Source: Chaetoceros tenuissimus (lineage: Eukaryota; Bacillariophyta; Thalassiosirophyceae; Chaetocerotales; Chaetocerotaceae). Taken from it: 64,000 bases of DNA. The stretch is taken from assembly GCA_021927905.1 (NCBI GenBank), contig BLLK01000022.1, forward strand, positions 1,736,001-1,800,000, in the 5' to 3' direction. The stretch's first letter is position 1. Each line of letters starts with the position of its first letter. The position numbers and the translations under genes were made by a program. Below, in pieces: positions 20,054 to 31,136 of this stretch. The notes under the pieces are model-generated. The model did no database searches. It was not told the DNA's origin and saw nothing but the letters and a program-made list of their open reading frames with translations.

Positions 20054-21190
20054 ATGACGAGACTAGGAGATACACAAACATGGACACGATGCATCATAAC
20101 AGTATCAGTACTAGCACTAACATGCATCTACATCATGTCTCAAATGGATACCATGCTCATATCGAAATATATCCCATTCATGGAATCACAAGAACAAGTC
20201 GATGAAATGGATGCATACGATGAAATTCTGATTAAAAATCATATTCAAGAGGTATTGGCTACCAATACGAAAGATACGTATCCTCCAGAAGATGATGAAT
20301 TCGATGATGATGATGATATACAACAAGAAGAAGAATTGAAATTACTTCCTTCCGATATCATTTATGAAACCAATCGATGGGGTGATCCACTCGTGATACC
20401 ATCTTACAAACTTATATTCTTCACTCTACCCAAAGTAGCATGTACAGAATGGAAATTACTCTTTCGGAAAATGTTGCATTTGCCAACTTGGCCGGAGAAT
20501 GTACCCCTTCAAAAATTACATGATCCAAGTTATAACCAATTATACTATATAAATAACTTTACAAGAAGTCATGCTCAGGAAATGTTGACTTCCAGTGATT
20601 GGACGAGAGCGGTGATTGTACGTGAACCAAAGGAACGAGTGTTATCAGCCTTTTTGAATAAATTTGTAGAGGAACCGCAATTCTTTTTGAATAAATGTTG
20701 TCAAGCACACTTTTTTACAACGGAAGCAGAACATGTACAGTGTCGGGAAAAGAAAACACAAGGGGATTTTGAATACTTTTTGACACGGACTTTGGATTGT
20801 CCGAATCCACATTGGACACCACAGACTGAAGCGATTGATGCTAAATGGTGGAATCAAATGGATTTTGTAGGGTATATGCATTCTGTTGCCCATGATGCTG
20901 AAACTTTATTAAAACAAATTCAAAATGTGGAGAATCATACCTCGGCATGGGATGATTATGGAAGGACGGGATGGGGAAGTGAAGGGAATACTGCATTTAT
21001 GGTGAGGGATACGGCTCATCATGCCACCAATGCACATGATAAATTGAGGAAATATTATACTCCATGTTTGGAAATGTTTGTGGAAAAGCATTGGGCGGTG
21101 GAATGGGAACAACATGTTTTTCATTTTGACAAGTTTCGATTATTTGATGATGATGAGTATCCAGATTATAGTGAGTGTGAGTTGCAATAG
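20054..21190 (+). CDS. Golgi-type membrane sulfotransferase
   Basis: 378 aa, type II topology: an N-terminal anchor (CIITVSVLALTCIYIM, about 13-28), an acidic stem with an Asp run, then a Sulfotransfer_2-like lumenal domain. The 5'-phosphosulfate loop is seen as FFTLPKVACTEWKLLFRKM (about 124-142). The 3'-phosphate-binding motif is AVIVREPKERVLSAFLNKF (about 186-204). Such enzymes move sulfate from PAPS to sugars; the HNK-1/chondroitin group carries the same KVACTxWK loop. The acceptor here is unknown, but sulfated exopolysaccharide is a reasonable guess. The bisphosphate nucleotidase at 53-54.7 kb would remove the PAP by-product. Confidence 0.85.
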   Translation: MTRLGDTQTWTRCIITVSVLALTCIYIMSQMDTMLISKYIPFMESQEQVDEMDAYDEILIKNHIQEVLATNTKDTYPPEDDEFDDDDDIQQEEELKLLPSDIIYETNRWGDPLVIPSYKLIFFTLPKVACTEWKLLFRKMLHLPTWPENVPLQKLHDPSYNQLYYINNFTRSHAQEMLTSSDWTRAVIVREPKERVLSAFLNKFVEEPQFFLNKCCQAHFFTTEAEHVQCREKKTQGDFEYFLTRTLDCPNPHWTPQTEAIDAKWWNQMDFVGYMHSVAHDAETLLKQIQNVENHTSAWDDYGRTGWGSEGNTAFMVRDTAHHATNAHDKLRKYYTPCLEMFVEKHWAVEWEQHVFHFDKFRLFDDDEYPDYSECELQ

Positions 21191-21541
21191 CTATACTGTT
21201 TGTAGTAGTAGTGGTAAGGTAGATAGTACTAGCAAAGATTGTGGAATGTGTAATTGCCATGATGGAGAGTGGTTTACAGTAGCGTTGTATCTTGAAGTCA
21301 TTATGCACCAATATCTTTGGTTGCATATTTGTCACACCTACTATACTAAGGCTAGCAAATGGATTGCGAATAAAATGCTTTTACGTATTTCAAGCTTCTA
21401 CCTACCATGCATCCTTCATCGGTTTCATACCTCGTAGAGCAATGTTAGAAATTGAGTGACTTAACAAGAATTGAGCATTGCGAATTTCAGCAAAATAGAA
21501 AATATAGATTTATGTAGAGTTATTGAGTTGTTACCGGCCAC
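21191..21541. other. Convergent intergenic region
   Basis: 351 bp between the sulfotransferase stop and the GDSL-like stop. Contains GTAGTAGTAGTGG; otherwise nothing recognisable. Probably 3' UTRs. Confidence 0.4.
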
Positions 21542-23419
21542 TTAGCAAGTTGTGATTCCTAGAAGCTTGAATTTGTCAATTCCATGCTCACTGTCTTCCT
21601 TACTGGATTGTGAAGTATTTGTCTTCAACTTAATATTGAATATGATAGATGTTTCCTTTCTCGCTGCAACATCCTCCCAACTAAGTCCAGTCGTTGCTTT
21701 GAAAGCATGCTCGCGAACATTGGTAAACCATGGGACTGCTATGGATACATTACCCGATGATGTAGTATACTTGCTATGAGAGTCAATAGTCCAAACTGGA
21801 TCTCCCTCGAAAACATTCTCTCCCGTTTTTGTCGAAAGCCAAACATCAGCTTTTGCCATTCTAGAATCCCACGATCTGAGACGAGTGACAATGAGTTTCC
21901 CATCATTTCCTAGTTGAATCTCTTGCTGCAAAGTAAGATAGTCGTCTGGATTGCGGCCCATCAATAATTCCCTACTAGATTCAGTTTGTTCCTCATTGAG
22001 TCCAAAAGTAGTTCCGTCCATGCCAAACTCACAGATCCAGCCATACTTGTCTTTCGAATCACTTCGAAAGATCCAGCAAGATGATCCATCGTTGAGTAGA
22101 TCCATTGGATCAAATGGATTCCCTTGCATAGTATGCATGGATGTATTAGGCTCTAAACATACATTGTCAGGCAATTCAATGTTAGGCAATGAGATCACAG
22201 AATTCTCATCTTGATTAAGTGCAAGTAATTCTTGTTGTTTTTCTAGTACGATAGAAAAATGGAAAACTACTGTGCTTGCAACAAGAGAGTGAGTTCTAAC
22301 TTCTGGGTGCCACCTACCATGCCAATACTGACAGAGATTATTTGGAGGATGAGATTGTACAGGCCATACAGCATCCCTGTACGATACTCTTGCAACCGAA
22401 TTCTTCTTTCGAGCAGCATCGCGCCAAGTTTGTGGCATCCACATAAATTCACAATAATAACACTGTTCAAAGTCAAGAACTGGATCATTCACAAATTGAA
22501 CACGACCAGGACAGGCAGTCTTTGCATCATCTTTTTCTTTTGAAGATACAGTAAATAGCTCAACTGACATCACAGATGGTTCACCAGGAAGCCTCATCAA
22601 TATGTTAAGAAGCACATCGCTTGTTTCTGCTACACGCTTTGCATCCCATTCTTGTGTCCTATATATGCCTCTATCGTTTACGACAGATTCCATGAGGATG
22701 ATATCCACAGGAGTATATCCTGCAATAACATCTATTGAGCTCAGCCAAGCGTCTTCATTGTAACCGCCTGCAGCAATGTTGAGAACTTCGACGCTATCTG
22801 TACCCCACTTTTCTTCCATTATTTGTTGAACCTTCTTAGGCTATGCAAGCTCTTGAGTACCTCCAAAATGGCGAAGGAATGGCCAATCTTCCATACCTTT
22901 TGTCATTGATCCTCCAATAGCCAAGATACGGAGCTTCTCTCCAGTTTTCAACTTCTGCAACTTCTCTGCCATGCACCTATTAGATAAATTGTCATACAGA
23001 AAAATGTCTTTTTCCATAGCTCTCTCAATTACTTCTACTGAAGATGCACTTTCATTAATGTTCAATCTCGCAGCTCTGTCGTCGTCATCCTCCTGTAAGG
23101 ACAATATGAGCTGATTGCAACTCAACTCGAACCAAGGAAAGGAACTAATCCAAGATCCTGGATTCTCTTGGGATCCCTTCTCATAAGCAGCTGATAACAT
23201 ATCGTTCGTCCCTTTACAAATATCGAGAATTCGTTCTTTGTTTAGTAATAGACTCTGATTCTTTTCCTTCATAGATAAAGAGCGAGTGGAGCCAGTATGA
23301 CCCATGTGTTCTTCATCTTGGATCAAGTTCAGGAGAAGAAAGAATGCTACGCAGGAGATGAGCACCCTAGGAAGTACCTTCTGCTTTCTATTGAGTTCAT
23401 ACGTTTGAATTGATTTCAT
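21542..23419 (-). pseudogene. SGNH/GDSL-like hydrolase interrupted by one in-frame TAG
   Basis: A 626-codon frame from the ATG at 23419 to the stop at 21542 is open except for TAG at 22841-22843. It has an N-terminal anchor (VLPRVLISCVAFFLLLNLI). The SGNH block I is ILAIGGSMTKG (about 22900), and after the TAG come VEVLNIAAGGYNEDAW, IILMESVVNDR and a late YWHGRWHP, consistent with Ser, Gly, Asn and His of an SGNH hydrolase. A C-terminal beta-rich region follows (CWIFRSDSKDKYGWICEF). The stop falls between the catalytic Ser block and the rest, so a truncated product would be inactive. No intron of reasonable size removes it in-frame. It is either a young pseudogene, a readthrough gene or a sequencing error. 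Confidence 0.65.
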
Positions 23420-23528
23420 CTTGTGTCATTAAACTGGAATATGAAATTAATGAGCACACAGCAAACATAATTGTTAGATGAATGTAAAGTCACGAGAAAA
23501 AGTCAATCGAACCAGTGATTGAAATTGG

Positions 23529-24105
23529 ATGGACATTGGGCATTTCCGAGATGGTCCATACTTCTGTGGGGAGACTGTCGTACGCCATCCTGAAGTTGTA
23601 CCAGAAGATCAGATGATGATGTTCATGAGAAGGGATCTACAAAAATTCGACGATCCTGAGGTTGTTGTAGTAAAAAGAAGATTTGGTTTCACTTTTATCC
23701 CTGGAGGTTGGATCGCTGGAAGAGCACATGTATGGCCAAAGTTCCTTGAAAGATTTGAAGAAACTATCGCCATGTACTTTTACTTGTTGGAGAGTCGATC
23801 CTTGAGGATCAAGCTCTTCTACAAACTACATGTACGCGTAATGAAGGATTATGTGCTCTAGTTCGTCGCGATAATTATGTTGGATATGTCGATGAGTCTG
23901 AACATTTCAAAGAATGTGTTGGTGTCCAAAGGTGTAAAGACAATGCAGGATGGATGATGGGAGGAAATGATTTTTCTCCATGAAGTTTTACTTTTGGCAT
24001 GGAGGGGACTTCAAGTTTTGGGATCCGGCAACTGGTTATCCATCAGAAGAAGAAGACTATAAATTATATCATCCATATGCTGACTGGGAAGGGGTGGCTC
24101 AGGGT
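23529..24105 (+). pseudogene. Frameshifted fragment of an unrecognised Cys-containing protein
   Basis: A first frame from an ATG-like start (RDGPYFCGETVVRHPEVVP, FTFIPGGWIAGRAHVWPKF) runs to 23861. The reading then continues in other frames with RNEGLCALVRRDNYVGYVDE, CKDNAGWMMGGNDFSP (followed by a stop) and FKFWDPATGYPSEEEDYKL before ending near 24105. The pieces join head to tail over about 570 bp with at least two frameshifts and one stop, so it reads as a relic C-terminal region of a larger gene. I do not recognise the family. Confidence 0.6.
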
Positions 24106-24438
24106 AGATAGATAAGAAAAAAATTGTCCATATGCAAGAAGGAGAAGGAAATTTAAGAACGAGGGAAAGCATTCTTCAATTATCACTATGATTTCAAATA
24201 TTTGCCATTTGAATAGTATTGTGCTGTAGGGAAGAATAATTAAGCAATCAAAATCGCTTCTGTGATCTACACCTTGTCTTTGCAGACTCGATATCCTCCA
24301 AAGAAACTGTTTGTCTATTGAATAGCTATTGCAATTCTCGGAGAGATTCAATACACTAGCGCAATAGTGATCAGGTCGATTGTACATTCTTGATTGTAGA
24401 AAAAGCGTATTTAGTAAAAGTAAACTGATGGTGTCTAC
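24106..24438. other. Intergenic, 3' of the CTD-like gene
   Basis: 333 bp, AT-rich, no supported feature. Confidence 0.4.
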
Positions 24439-27400
24439 TTAAGATAATGTTGCATATTTGGCAGCATATTTGGCACAATATGCTGCCACTTTCTCAATAT
24501 CACCACAAATTACCTTCTGTTCTATCGCTCTTGCTTTTTCATAATATTGTAAGCCTTTCTCATACTGACCCTTCATGACCTCAATTTCTCCCGCTTTCTC
24601 GAGATAATAAAATGCTTTGTCATGAGTTCCCATATTGTAACAGACAGAGCCAAGTTTGTTGTATATCCAAACTAGGGAAAGATGATTCTTCGAGCCGATT
24701 TTGTCCTCTTCGATCTCTCTTGCTTTCTCATAGAATTTCAACGCTTCCTCGTACTTATTCCTCTTTTCATAGATTGAAGCAATATCAGCATACGTTTGTG
24801 GTGAATCAGGGTGATCTGCTTTCTCTTGAATGGATATTGCTTTTTCGTAGTATTCCAATTCTTTGACATAGTCACCCTTTTCGCCATGTACTGATCCAAT
24901 ACTCATATACGTTCTTGATATTTCTAGATGTTCATTAGTACCATATGCTTTCTCTTGGCGTGCTCTTGCAGTCTCGTAAAACTCCAATGCGATGTCGTAT
25001 TCTTTAGTGCTTAGACGTTCTAAAGCCATCTTTCTCCACATTTCAGCACATCGGATCATTCTTTCTGAGTTATCCTTTCTACTTATTAGTGAGATATCAG
25101 AGCTATCCTGTAAGTTTCCTCGTGAATTAGCAATAGATGTAGGACAGCAATTCGAATTTGTCGACGGCTTTCTATTTGAATGTGTATAGTTTGAAAACCC
25201 ACACACAGAAGACGTCTCACTTATTGATGACTTTTTATTTGAAGTTGGAAAGTTGGAAGATCCATATACAGGTGCAGCCTGAGTATAACTCTCGATTTTA
25301 GCAAGGTGCACAAGATCGACAACCTTGAATTCTCTGTTTAAATTTTGAACAACTGCAGAAGAATTTTTAATATACATGAGTTTGCCTTCAAGACCAACAT
25401 CTGCTCCTCCTGTCACAAGAACCTTATCTTCTTCCTTGGGAGGTACCACAGTGCACTCCTTCGTAGTAACATTCCGAGTTCTGTTATCATCTAACACAAC
25501 AACTGCAGAATTCTTATAAATGTCTGTAATAACTCCAGATTTTCCATGAATCTGAATGTAGACACGCTCTCTAAACCAAGCTGGTATTTGCGAAGTCCTT
25601 CTTTCGGTGTCAGATTTTGGAAAGGATATGGAATGTTCTGGATCTCTTGCGTCTTGAATTGCATCGTTCTTATTATCATCATCGAGATTCTTTGGAAGTG
25701 GATGACAAATTTCATCATTCATTTTCAGCATATATCCATTGCAACATTTGGCTTGCTCCATTTTCAAGTCTTGTCCATGCTTCGTGAGTAAATGATTTGT
25801 CAAATAGAATTGACTTTTGAATACCTTTCGACAATAAGGGAACGAGCATCTTACATTTTTATTGATTTTGATAGAATGATTCCTGATCCATTGCTCTTGA
25901 GTCTTTTCTTCTGTAGATTGAATATCAGAAGCAGCTGCATTGATTCTAGGTTCTCTGAAGACGAAAGGAGTTCTTGGGATGGTAATATTGCTCGGAAGTG
26001 ACGAGATTGTACCAAGAGCTGAAAGGGGAGGCTCTGAAGCATTGCATGGATCATTTGGACTCTGATTGTTCGTGTATGATTGCTCCACATTTTCCTGATC
26101 ATTGCTTGTCACTGTTGAGATATGGTTTTCTTTTGTAGTCATTAGCTCATTCGAACTACAATCAACAGCATTACGATTACTATAATCTAGCTTCTCTATC
26201 ATATCTTTCACTACAGTTCTTTTCATTTTTGGTAAACTTCGCGGACTTGTTGGTGAATAAGCTGGAGATGTAGTACTATATTGAGGACTTGTTGGAGAGT
26301 AAGCTGGAGATATAGGACTATAAGCCGGACTTGTCGGTGAATAAGCTGGAGATGTAGGACTATAAGCTGGACTCGTTGGTGAAGGTGGGCAGTATGGCGG
26401 TGATAATACCGAAGGACTGCTTTCTATCTTTCCGTCATCATTGGACTGTTTCGAATCTATTGCTACTCTATTTCCGAAAAAGTTCTTGCTCACTGCAGGA
26501 GATTTATCAAAAACTATCTCTGCATCAATGTCAATAGGAACAGGACAGAACCAAGACGCTTTTTTCTCTGGATGGACATAATAAACTTTGCCTTTACTTC
26601 TCGATACACGAGCTTCATAACCAAGAGGCAATCTTGGATGTGTAATAGTCGCTCCAACATTCTCATCTCTAGTCTGAACATAGGTGATAATACTTTGATC
26701 ATCCCAAAATAAAATGGAATTATTGTTGGTACGGATAGTCTTGTTCCTTGACAAAGTCTTGTCCTTCGAAAGTGTAGTATGAGCACAATCCTCAAGTTCT
26801 CCAAGTTCCGCTGGCATAGTCAATACACTATCTTCAGAATCATGCCTCTTTAAAGTTATGTTGGCTCCAATAATGGTCGCCGACCGTAGAGTCATATCAG
26901 AATGGATTGAAGAGGATGCATTGCTCTCAATATCTATTTGTTTCTTCCCTCCATTACAACTTGACATGAGAACTTGTAACACATGCTGATTATCCGGTTT
27001 TGAATTCTGTGCTTGTTCCATAAGTTTCTTGGTGACAATAGGACATCCACTTGAGTCCACCATTGTGTATGCTGAACTGCCTACACTCTTAGATGCGATG
27101 CCTCCATCTCGAAGGCTGGTATAACCGCGAGTCTTCTCGTCGGCATCGATCTTCCATTCGTCCAGAGATGATTCGTTTCCCTCACAGTCGAGTGAGGAAA
27201 AGTCTGAGGAACCACAATCCATACTACTCGCATCGTCAAATTGTTTGATTGCATGATTCTTCTCGTCTGAATGAATTGTAGGAGTAAAAACATTTGGTTG
27301 AAGCAAAGTATCAACGTCCCCTACTGGAAGCTGTCTATCATTACCCTTGTTTCTAATCGAAATCTTTGGTGTGATTTCATCTCCAATACTCTTCTTTTTG

Positions 27401-27642
27401 GTATTGGTTGAATCTCGCAGTGCATTGTCAGCTTGAATCATGGACGAAGACGACGAGACCGATTCAGCACTTGGTTCTTTTCGCCTTTTAATTGACTTCT
27501 TTGCATGACCAGAATCTTGTGTGTGACCTTTGGACGAAAAAGAATCGACTTGAAGGAATAAAGCATCGTCATCTGTTTGATTGTTTGAGTCACGTTTGGG
27601 CTTGAGTGCTACTTTACCATAAGCCCTTCGTGTCTTTGACAT
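24439..27642 (-). CDS. WW / CTD-heptad / C2H2 / KOW-like / TPR multidomain protein
   Basis: 1067 aa, intronless. In order: a basic Ser-rich N-terminus; a WW-like domain at about 336-368 ([20 protein letters not shown], with Tyr replacing the first Trp); about eight copies of a YSPTSPA heptad at about 412-470, matching the RNA polymerase II Rpb1 CTD; a C2H2 finger at about 597-622 ([19 protein letters not shown]); and two SH3-like/KOW-like units at about 690-755 ([37 protein letters not shown]). Kinesin-light-chain-type TPRs at about 867-1054 ([17 protein letters not shown]) complete it. This is not Rpb1: no polymerase sequence is present. The combination of CTD-like repeats with a WW domain, a class that binds phospho-CTD, suggests a transcription or RNA-processing scaffold. 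That role is inference. Confidence 0.85.
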   Translation of the reverse strand: MSKTRRAYGKVALKPKRDSNNQTDDDALFLQVDSFSSKGHTQDSGHAKKSIKRRKEPSAESVSSSSSMIQADNALRDSTNTKKKSIGDEITPKISIRNKGNDRQLPVGDVDTLLQPNVFTPTIHSDEKNHAIKQFDDASSMDCGSSDFSSLDCEGNESSLDEWKIDADEKTRGYTSLRDGGIASKSVGSSAYTMVDSSGCPIVTKKLMEQAQNSKPDNQHVLQVLMSSCNGGKKQIDIESNASSSIHSDMTLRSATIIGANITLKRHDSEDSVLTMPAELGELEDCAHTTLSKDKTLSRNKTIRTNNNSILFWDDQSIITYVQTRDENVGATITHPRLPLGYEARVSRSKGKVYYVHPEKKASWFCPVPIDIDAEIVFDKSPAVSKNFFGNRVAIDSKQSNDDGKIESSPSVLSPPYCPPSPTSPAYSPTSPAYSPTSPAYSPISPAYSPTSPQYSTTSPAYSPTSPRSLPKMKRTVVKDMIEKLDYSNRNAVDCSSNELMTTKENHISTVTSNDQENVEQSYTNNQSPNDPCNASEPPLSALGTISSLPSNITIPRTPFVFREPRINAAASDIQSTEEKTQEQWIRNHSIKINKNVRCSFPYCRKVFKSQFYLTNHLLTKHGQDLKMEQAKCCNGYMLKMNDEICHPLPKNLDDDNKNDAIQDARDPEHSISFPKSDTERRTSQIPAWFRERVYIQIHGKSGVITDIYKNSAVVVLDDNRTRNVTTKECTVVPPKEEDKVLVTGGADVGLEGKLMYIKNSSAVVQNLNREFKVVDLVHLAKIESYTQAAPVYGSSNFPTSNKKSSISETSSVCGFSNYTHSNRKPSTNSNCCPTSIANSRGNLQDSSDISLISRKDNSERMIRCAEMWRKMALERLSTKEYDIALEFYETARARQEKAYGTNEHLEISRTYMSIGSVHGEKGDYVKELEYYEKAISIQEKADHPDSPQTYADIASIYEKRNKYEEALKFYEKAREIEEDKIGSKNHLSLVWIYNKLGSVCYNMGTHDKAFYYLEKAGEIEVMKGQYEKGLQYYEKARAIEQKVICGDIEKVAAYCAKYAAKYATLS

Positions 27643-28346
27643 TTTTTCCTAGAGATATTTGCAAAAAGAGAGATAGAGATTGACTTTCATTCAATGAACC
27701 TTGAACTTGATTCGCTTGGTATGGAATCACAAAGATGAGAAATAGAATCAGAGACTTGCAAGGTAAAGGATACAGAGACAACTAGATGTTCAATGATGGA
27801 ACAGAAGCTCCAAATGTGTGCTGCCAGGTGCAATAGATTGTAGATTGTAACCCAGTGTAATGATAGGTGACTCTACTTATGTGGGCTTATTTGAAATTCC
27901 AATAAGTTAAAAGTGTAGACAATGTTGTTGAAATGGAAAGACAAGAGATGGATGTGAACCAAAGAAGCGTCGAAGCCAATGTCGTCTGTCCAAAATGCAA
28001 TGTCAACAAGATGTAATGATAGCTATTCGTCTCTAAATAGCTTCAACGTGACGTCATCTCGGCGCGCGCTTTTTTGATTTTTCAAAAAAAGATCCAATAT
28101 CTCTTTAAAAAAAAGCTTGAAGCTATTATTGTATTGTACACCATAGCCTAGAGAGTAGTCCTACCCAAACAACTTGCTTTATTACACCTTTACCATAGTT
28201 TCAGCCTTGGATATTGCATGCTGTTCCTACATCACGTAGGCAGCAACAAAAGTACTAGCTTTTCATAGGGACTCGTTGATCTCGCACTCGATTCCGCCAT
28301 CGTTCCCTGAGAAGTAGTGAGATCAAAGAAAGCTTAGTTCACAACA
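27643..28346. promoter_or_regulatory. Divergent promoter: CTD-like gene and DNA methyltransferase
   Basis: 704 bp between opposed starts. A perfect CRE/bZIP palindrome TGACGTCA lies at 28049-28056. Six bp beyond is GCGCGCGCTTTTTT (28062-28075). The same pair of elements occurs in the divergent promoter at 35205-35624. In diatoms, TGACGT/ACGTCA elements are known from CO2/cAMP-responsive promoters; which factor acts here is unknown. Confidence 0.55.
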
Positions 28347-30635
28347 ATGAATCCAGAAAACGATGGCGAAAGCGACTTTGAGAATGTTTTTGACGAGCCC
28401 AGTCAGAAGGAAGAAATAAGCCTCTTTCAACATCTCACACAATCACAAGCTATATGTGATGACGACTCCGATGACGATGGTGACGACAGTAAAGAGGTAG
28501 AAAAAGCATCAGATCAAAATAATTACAACTTGCTTAATACTAATGGAGCGCAAAAGTCTCTTCCAAATTCACGAACTCCACAAGTAGATGGGATAGATAG
28601 GCAACCAAAGTCAGCATCGCGATCTTTGAGTGAAAAGAAGAGACAAAAGATTTCTAATAATTGTAAAAATCAGGTCACATTGACTCAAGGTGACTACTTT
28701 TCGAAAGTAGACCCATCTTTGACAAGAAAAAATAAATTTAGTAGGTTCAAAGATACTGATGATACAAAGCACTTGGTAGTAAATGGCACGTTGAAACTTT
28801 TCAAAGTCAATGAAGCATTCAAAATAAAAGGGAAGGAAGGTTGTGTATTTGTCATACGGTCTTTTCATTCTAAACTTGAGGAAGGGCATAAAAAAGCCAA
28901 GGGACTTTTGTTTAGAAAACGGAACAGCACATTTATAGGGAATATAAAGTATGCTAGTCCATTTGATAAATATGTGGACGAATTCAATTTGAATTGTGAT
29001 CAGTATGTCAAGTATGAAGAGGAGCAATCCTTTAGTTTGAGAAAGCTTGGTGTTCGGTTGGTAGACTTTGACGCAGAACATGAATCGAATAATAAGATAT
29101 TGTATAATGATTATGCACCGCCTAAAGATGTATTTGGAGCTGACAGTCATGGTTTTACATTTAGCTATCGCCATCTACACAAAGACGAAGTCCAAAAGAA
29201 TTCAGCAGTTGAAGAATACTCAGGTGGTATTGATTGGGATCGTGTTGATTTTGAAAACGAAATTGATGCTCTAGTTGCAAAGACTCCGCGTAAATCTCAA
29301 AACTCTTTTGAACCTACCGATACATTGCAGAGGATAATCAATCAAGTGCAAACACAATTTGAACCTAGTTTTCAAGGTGCAGGCGTTGTAAATGAATTAC
29401 ATAAACTTCGAGATTTATTAAAGATTAAGGACGAAGAGATCGACAGTTTGAAGAATGAGATACAAAGTTACAAGTCATCAAAAGCAGACAACGAGCCGAA
29501 GATCAAAGTCTTGGATGTATTCGGAAGCGGAGGAGGAATGAGTTGTGGTTTGATAAAAAACGGGTTTTTCGATGTGACTTATGCAGTTGAGAATAATCAT
29601 CGTGCTGCGGCAACTTTCAGGCGAAATCATCCTGACACTTTCCTTTTTGAAGAAGATGTCTATTTGTTTTTGGAGAAGGTGAAAGCAAGTGAAGACGGTC
29701 CATACAAGGATGTACTCAACTCTGATCACTTACACTTCTCGCCAGTAAGTTGCAACAATACTATAAAGTTTGCACTGTTCTTTTGTCTCTACTAACTGTT
29801 TTTCATATAAATTCAGCCATGTCAAGCATTTTCTCGTGCAAATCCAGGGGGTTCAAATGATGCTATAAATGCAGCTCTCACGCTTTTCTGTATTGATATG
29901 ATTAAGTATTTTTACGAAAATGGGAGCATGAAAAGCATAAGTATGGAGAATGTAACTGGCTTGTTGCGACCAGAAAAGGGCATTGACAACTACATGAAAT
30001 GTGTGATGTCTTCATTATTTGCAATGGGTATGGATGTAAAACTTATGGTTATGGAATCTCAAATGTATGTAATATAGCTATGGTATTGCTAAAACCGATT
30101 TATTTTACAATAATGCTAACATTTGCATTGATTTTGATTATTACACAACAGGTATGGCGATCCACAAAAAAGAAGTCGTGTCTTTATTACTGCGTGGAAA
30201 CCAGAATTAAAACCAATGCGTTTTCCTCAAGAGACTCATGGCATGCATGGGATACCTGTTGTGAAAACATCCGATGTTTTGGAACCTTTCAGTAGAGTTG
30301 CACCTACTAAAGGAAATGGACTTGTAAGTATTCCATCATCTGACGGCTCTTATCAAATCGTTGAAAATCATTGCATCGAAGGTACGGAATTGACTGCAGA
30401 CCAAAAGGAAATTCAAGCTGACAAACCAGCTCATACAATTAAGCGAAGTAATAACATCAGGCATTATGAACATCCTCGAAGATGCACAATCAGAGAGCTG
30501 GCAACATTGATGGGATTTCCATATGATTTCAATTTGTCTGGATCTCGAACCGATCAAATAAATGTTTTAGGTAACGCTGTTCCTGTAGGAATGTCAACCG
30601 CTTTTGGTCTTGAAGTAAAGGAAATACATAAATGA
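28347..30635 (+). CDS. Cytosine-5 DNA methyltransferase, three exons
   Basis: Exons are 28347-29744, 29817-30064 and 30152-30635. Introns of 72 and 87 nt have GTAAGT and GTATGT donors. The product is 709 aa. The catalytic domain starts near residue 386 with motif I (VLDVFGSGGGMSCGL). The active-site loop SPPCQAFSRAN spans the first splice junction (about 465-475). Motif VI is MENVTGLL, motif VIII QKRSRVFI, motif IX region PRRCTIRELATLMGFP and motif X VLGNAVPVGM. All key residues are present. The N-terminal half is acidic with an unassigned domain (GTLKLFKVNEAFKIKGKEG) and a coiled coil (LLKIKDEEIDSLKNEIQSY). I cannot place it in a DNMT subclass; a canonical BAH or PWWP domain is not evident. 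It methylates cytosine in DNA, presumably in the nucleus. Confidence 0.92.
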
Positions 30636-31136
30636 GGGAAGAAGATAGCTAATTTTTTAGAACGAATTGCTTTCGTTCGTGTAAGGTGTAATGCGTGTAT
30701 TTGAAGCTTTATCAAATATACTGAATTTGCTGTTGTTCCATGAAGAGTATTTCTATATTCATCTCTATCTTCGAATGACGACACTCAGTAAATGCGCACT
30801 TTGGAATCATTAATGTTTAATGAGAAGTATGCAAAGCCTTATAGTTATCTCCACCTAATCCTCCTAGAGCCGTAGAGCCAATGAAACTGTTTATTTGACA
30901 AAACTAATGTGGTCAGAACCAAGGCTTTTCTATCGCTTGGAACGGTAAACCATAGATTGTAGAATTGTTATGGAATATAGGAGTATGTAATTACCATAAA
31001 AGGAGAATGATCTATATTATAAACTAGCTGCGCATCGTATTACCACAAATGCCCCGTAACTCATAATAAATACCCTACCTACTTAATAGCTCCGTATACT
31101 AGTGTAATCGAATGTGCCTACTACTTGTAAACTGAC
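30636..31136. other. Convergent intergenic region
   Basis: 501 bp between the methyltransferase stop and the stop of the second CTD-like gene. AT-rich 3' UTR-like sequence; no gene recognised. Confidence 0.45.

Noticed and set aside
22841-22862. 20-nt GT...TAG 'intron' that would remove the in-frame TAG of the GDSL gene
   Set aside because: Far below plausible intron size, and joining it creates a new stop immediately after.
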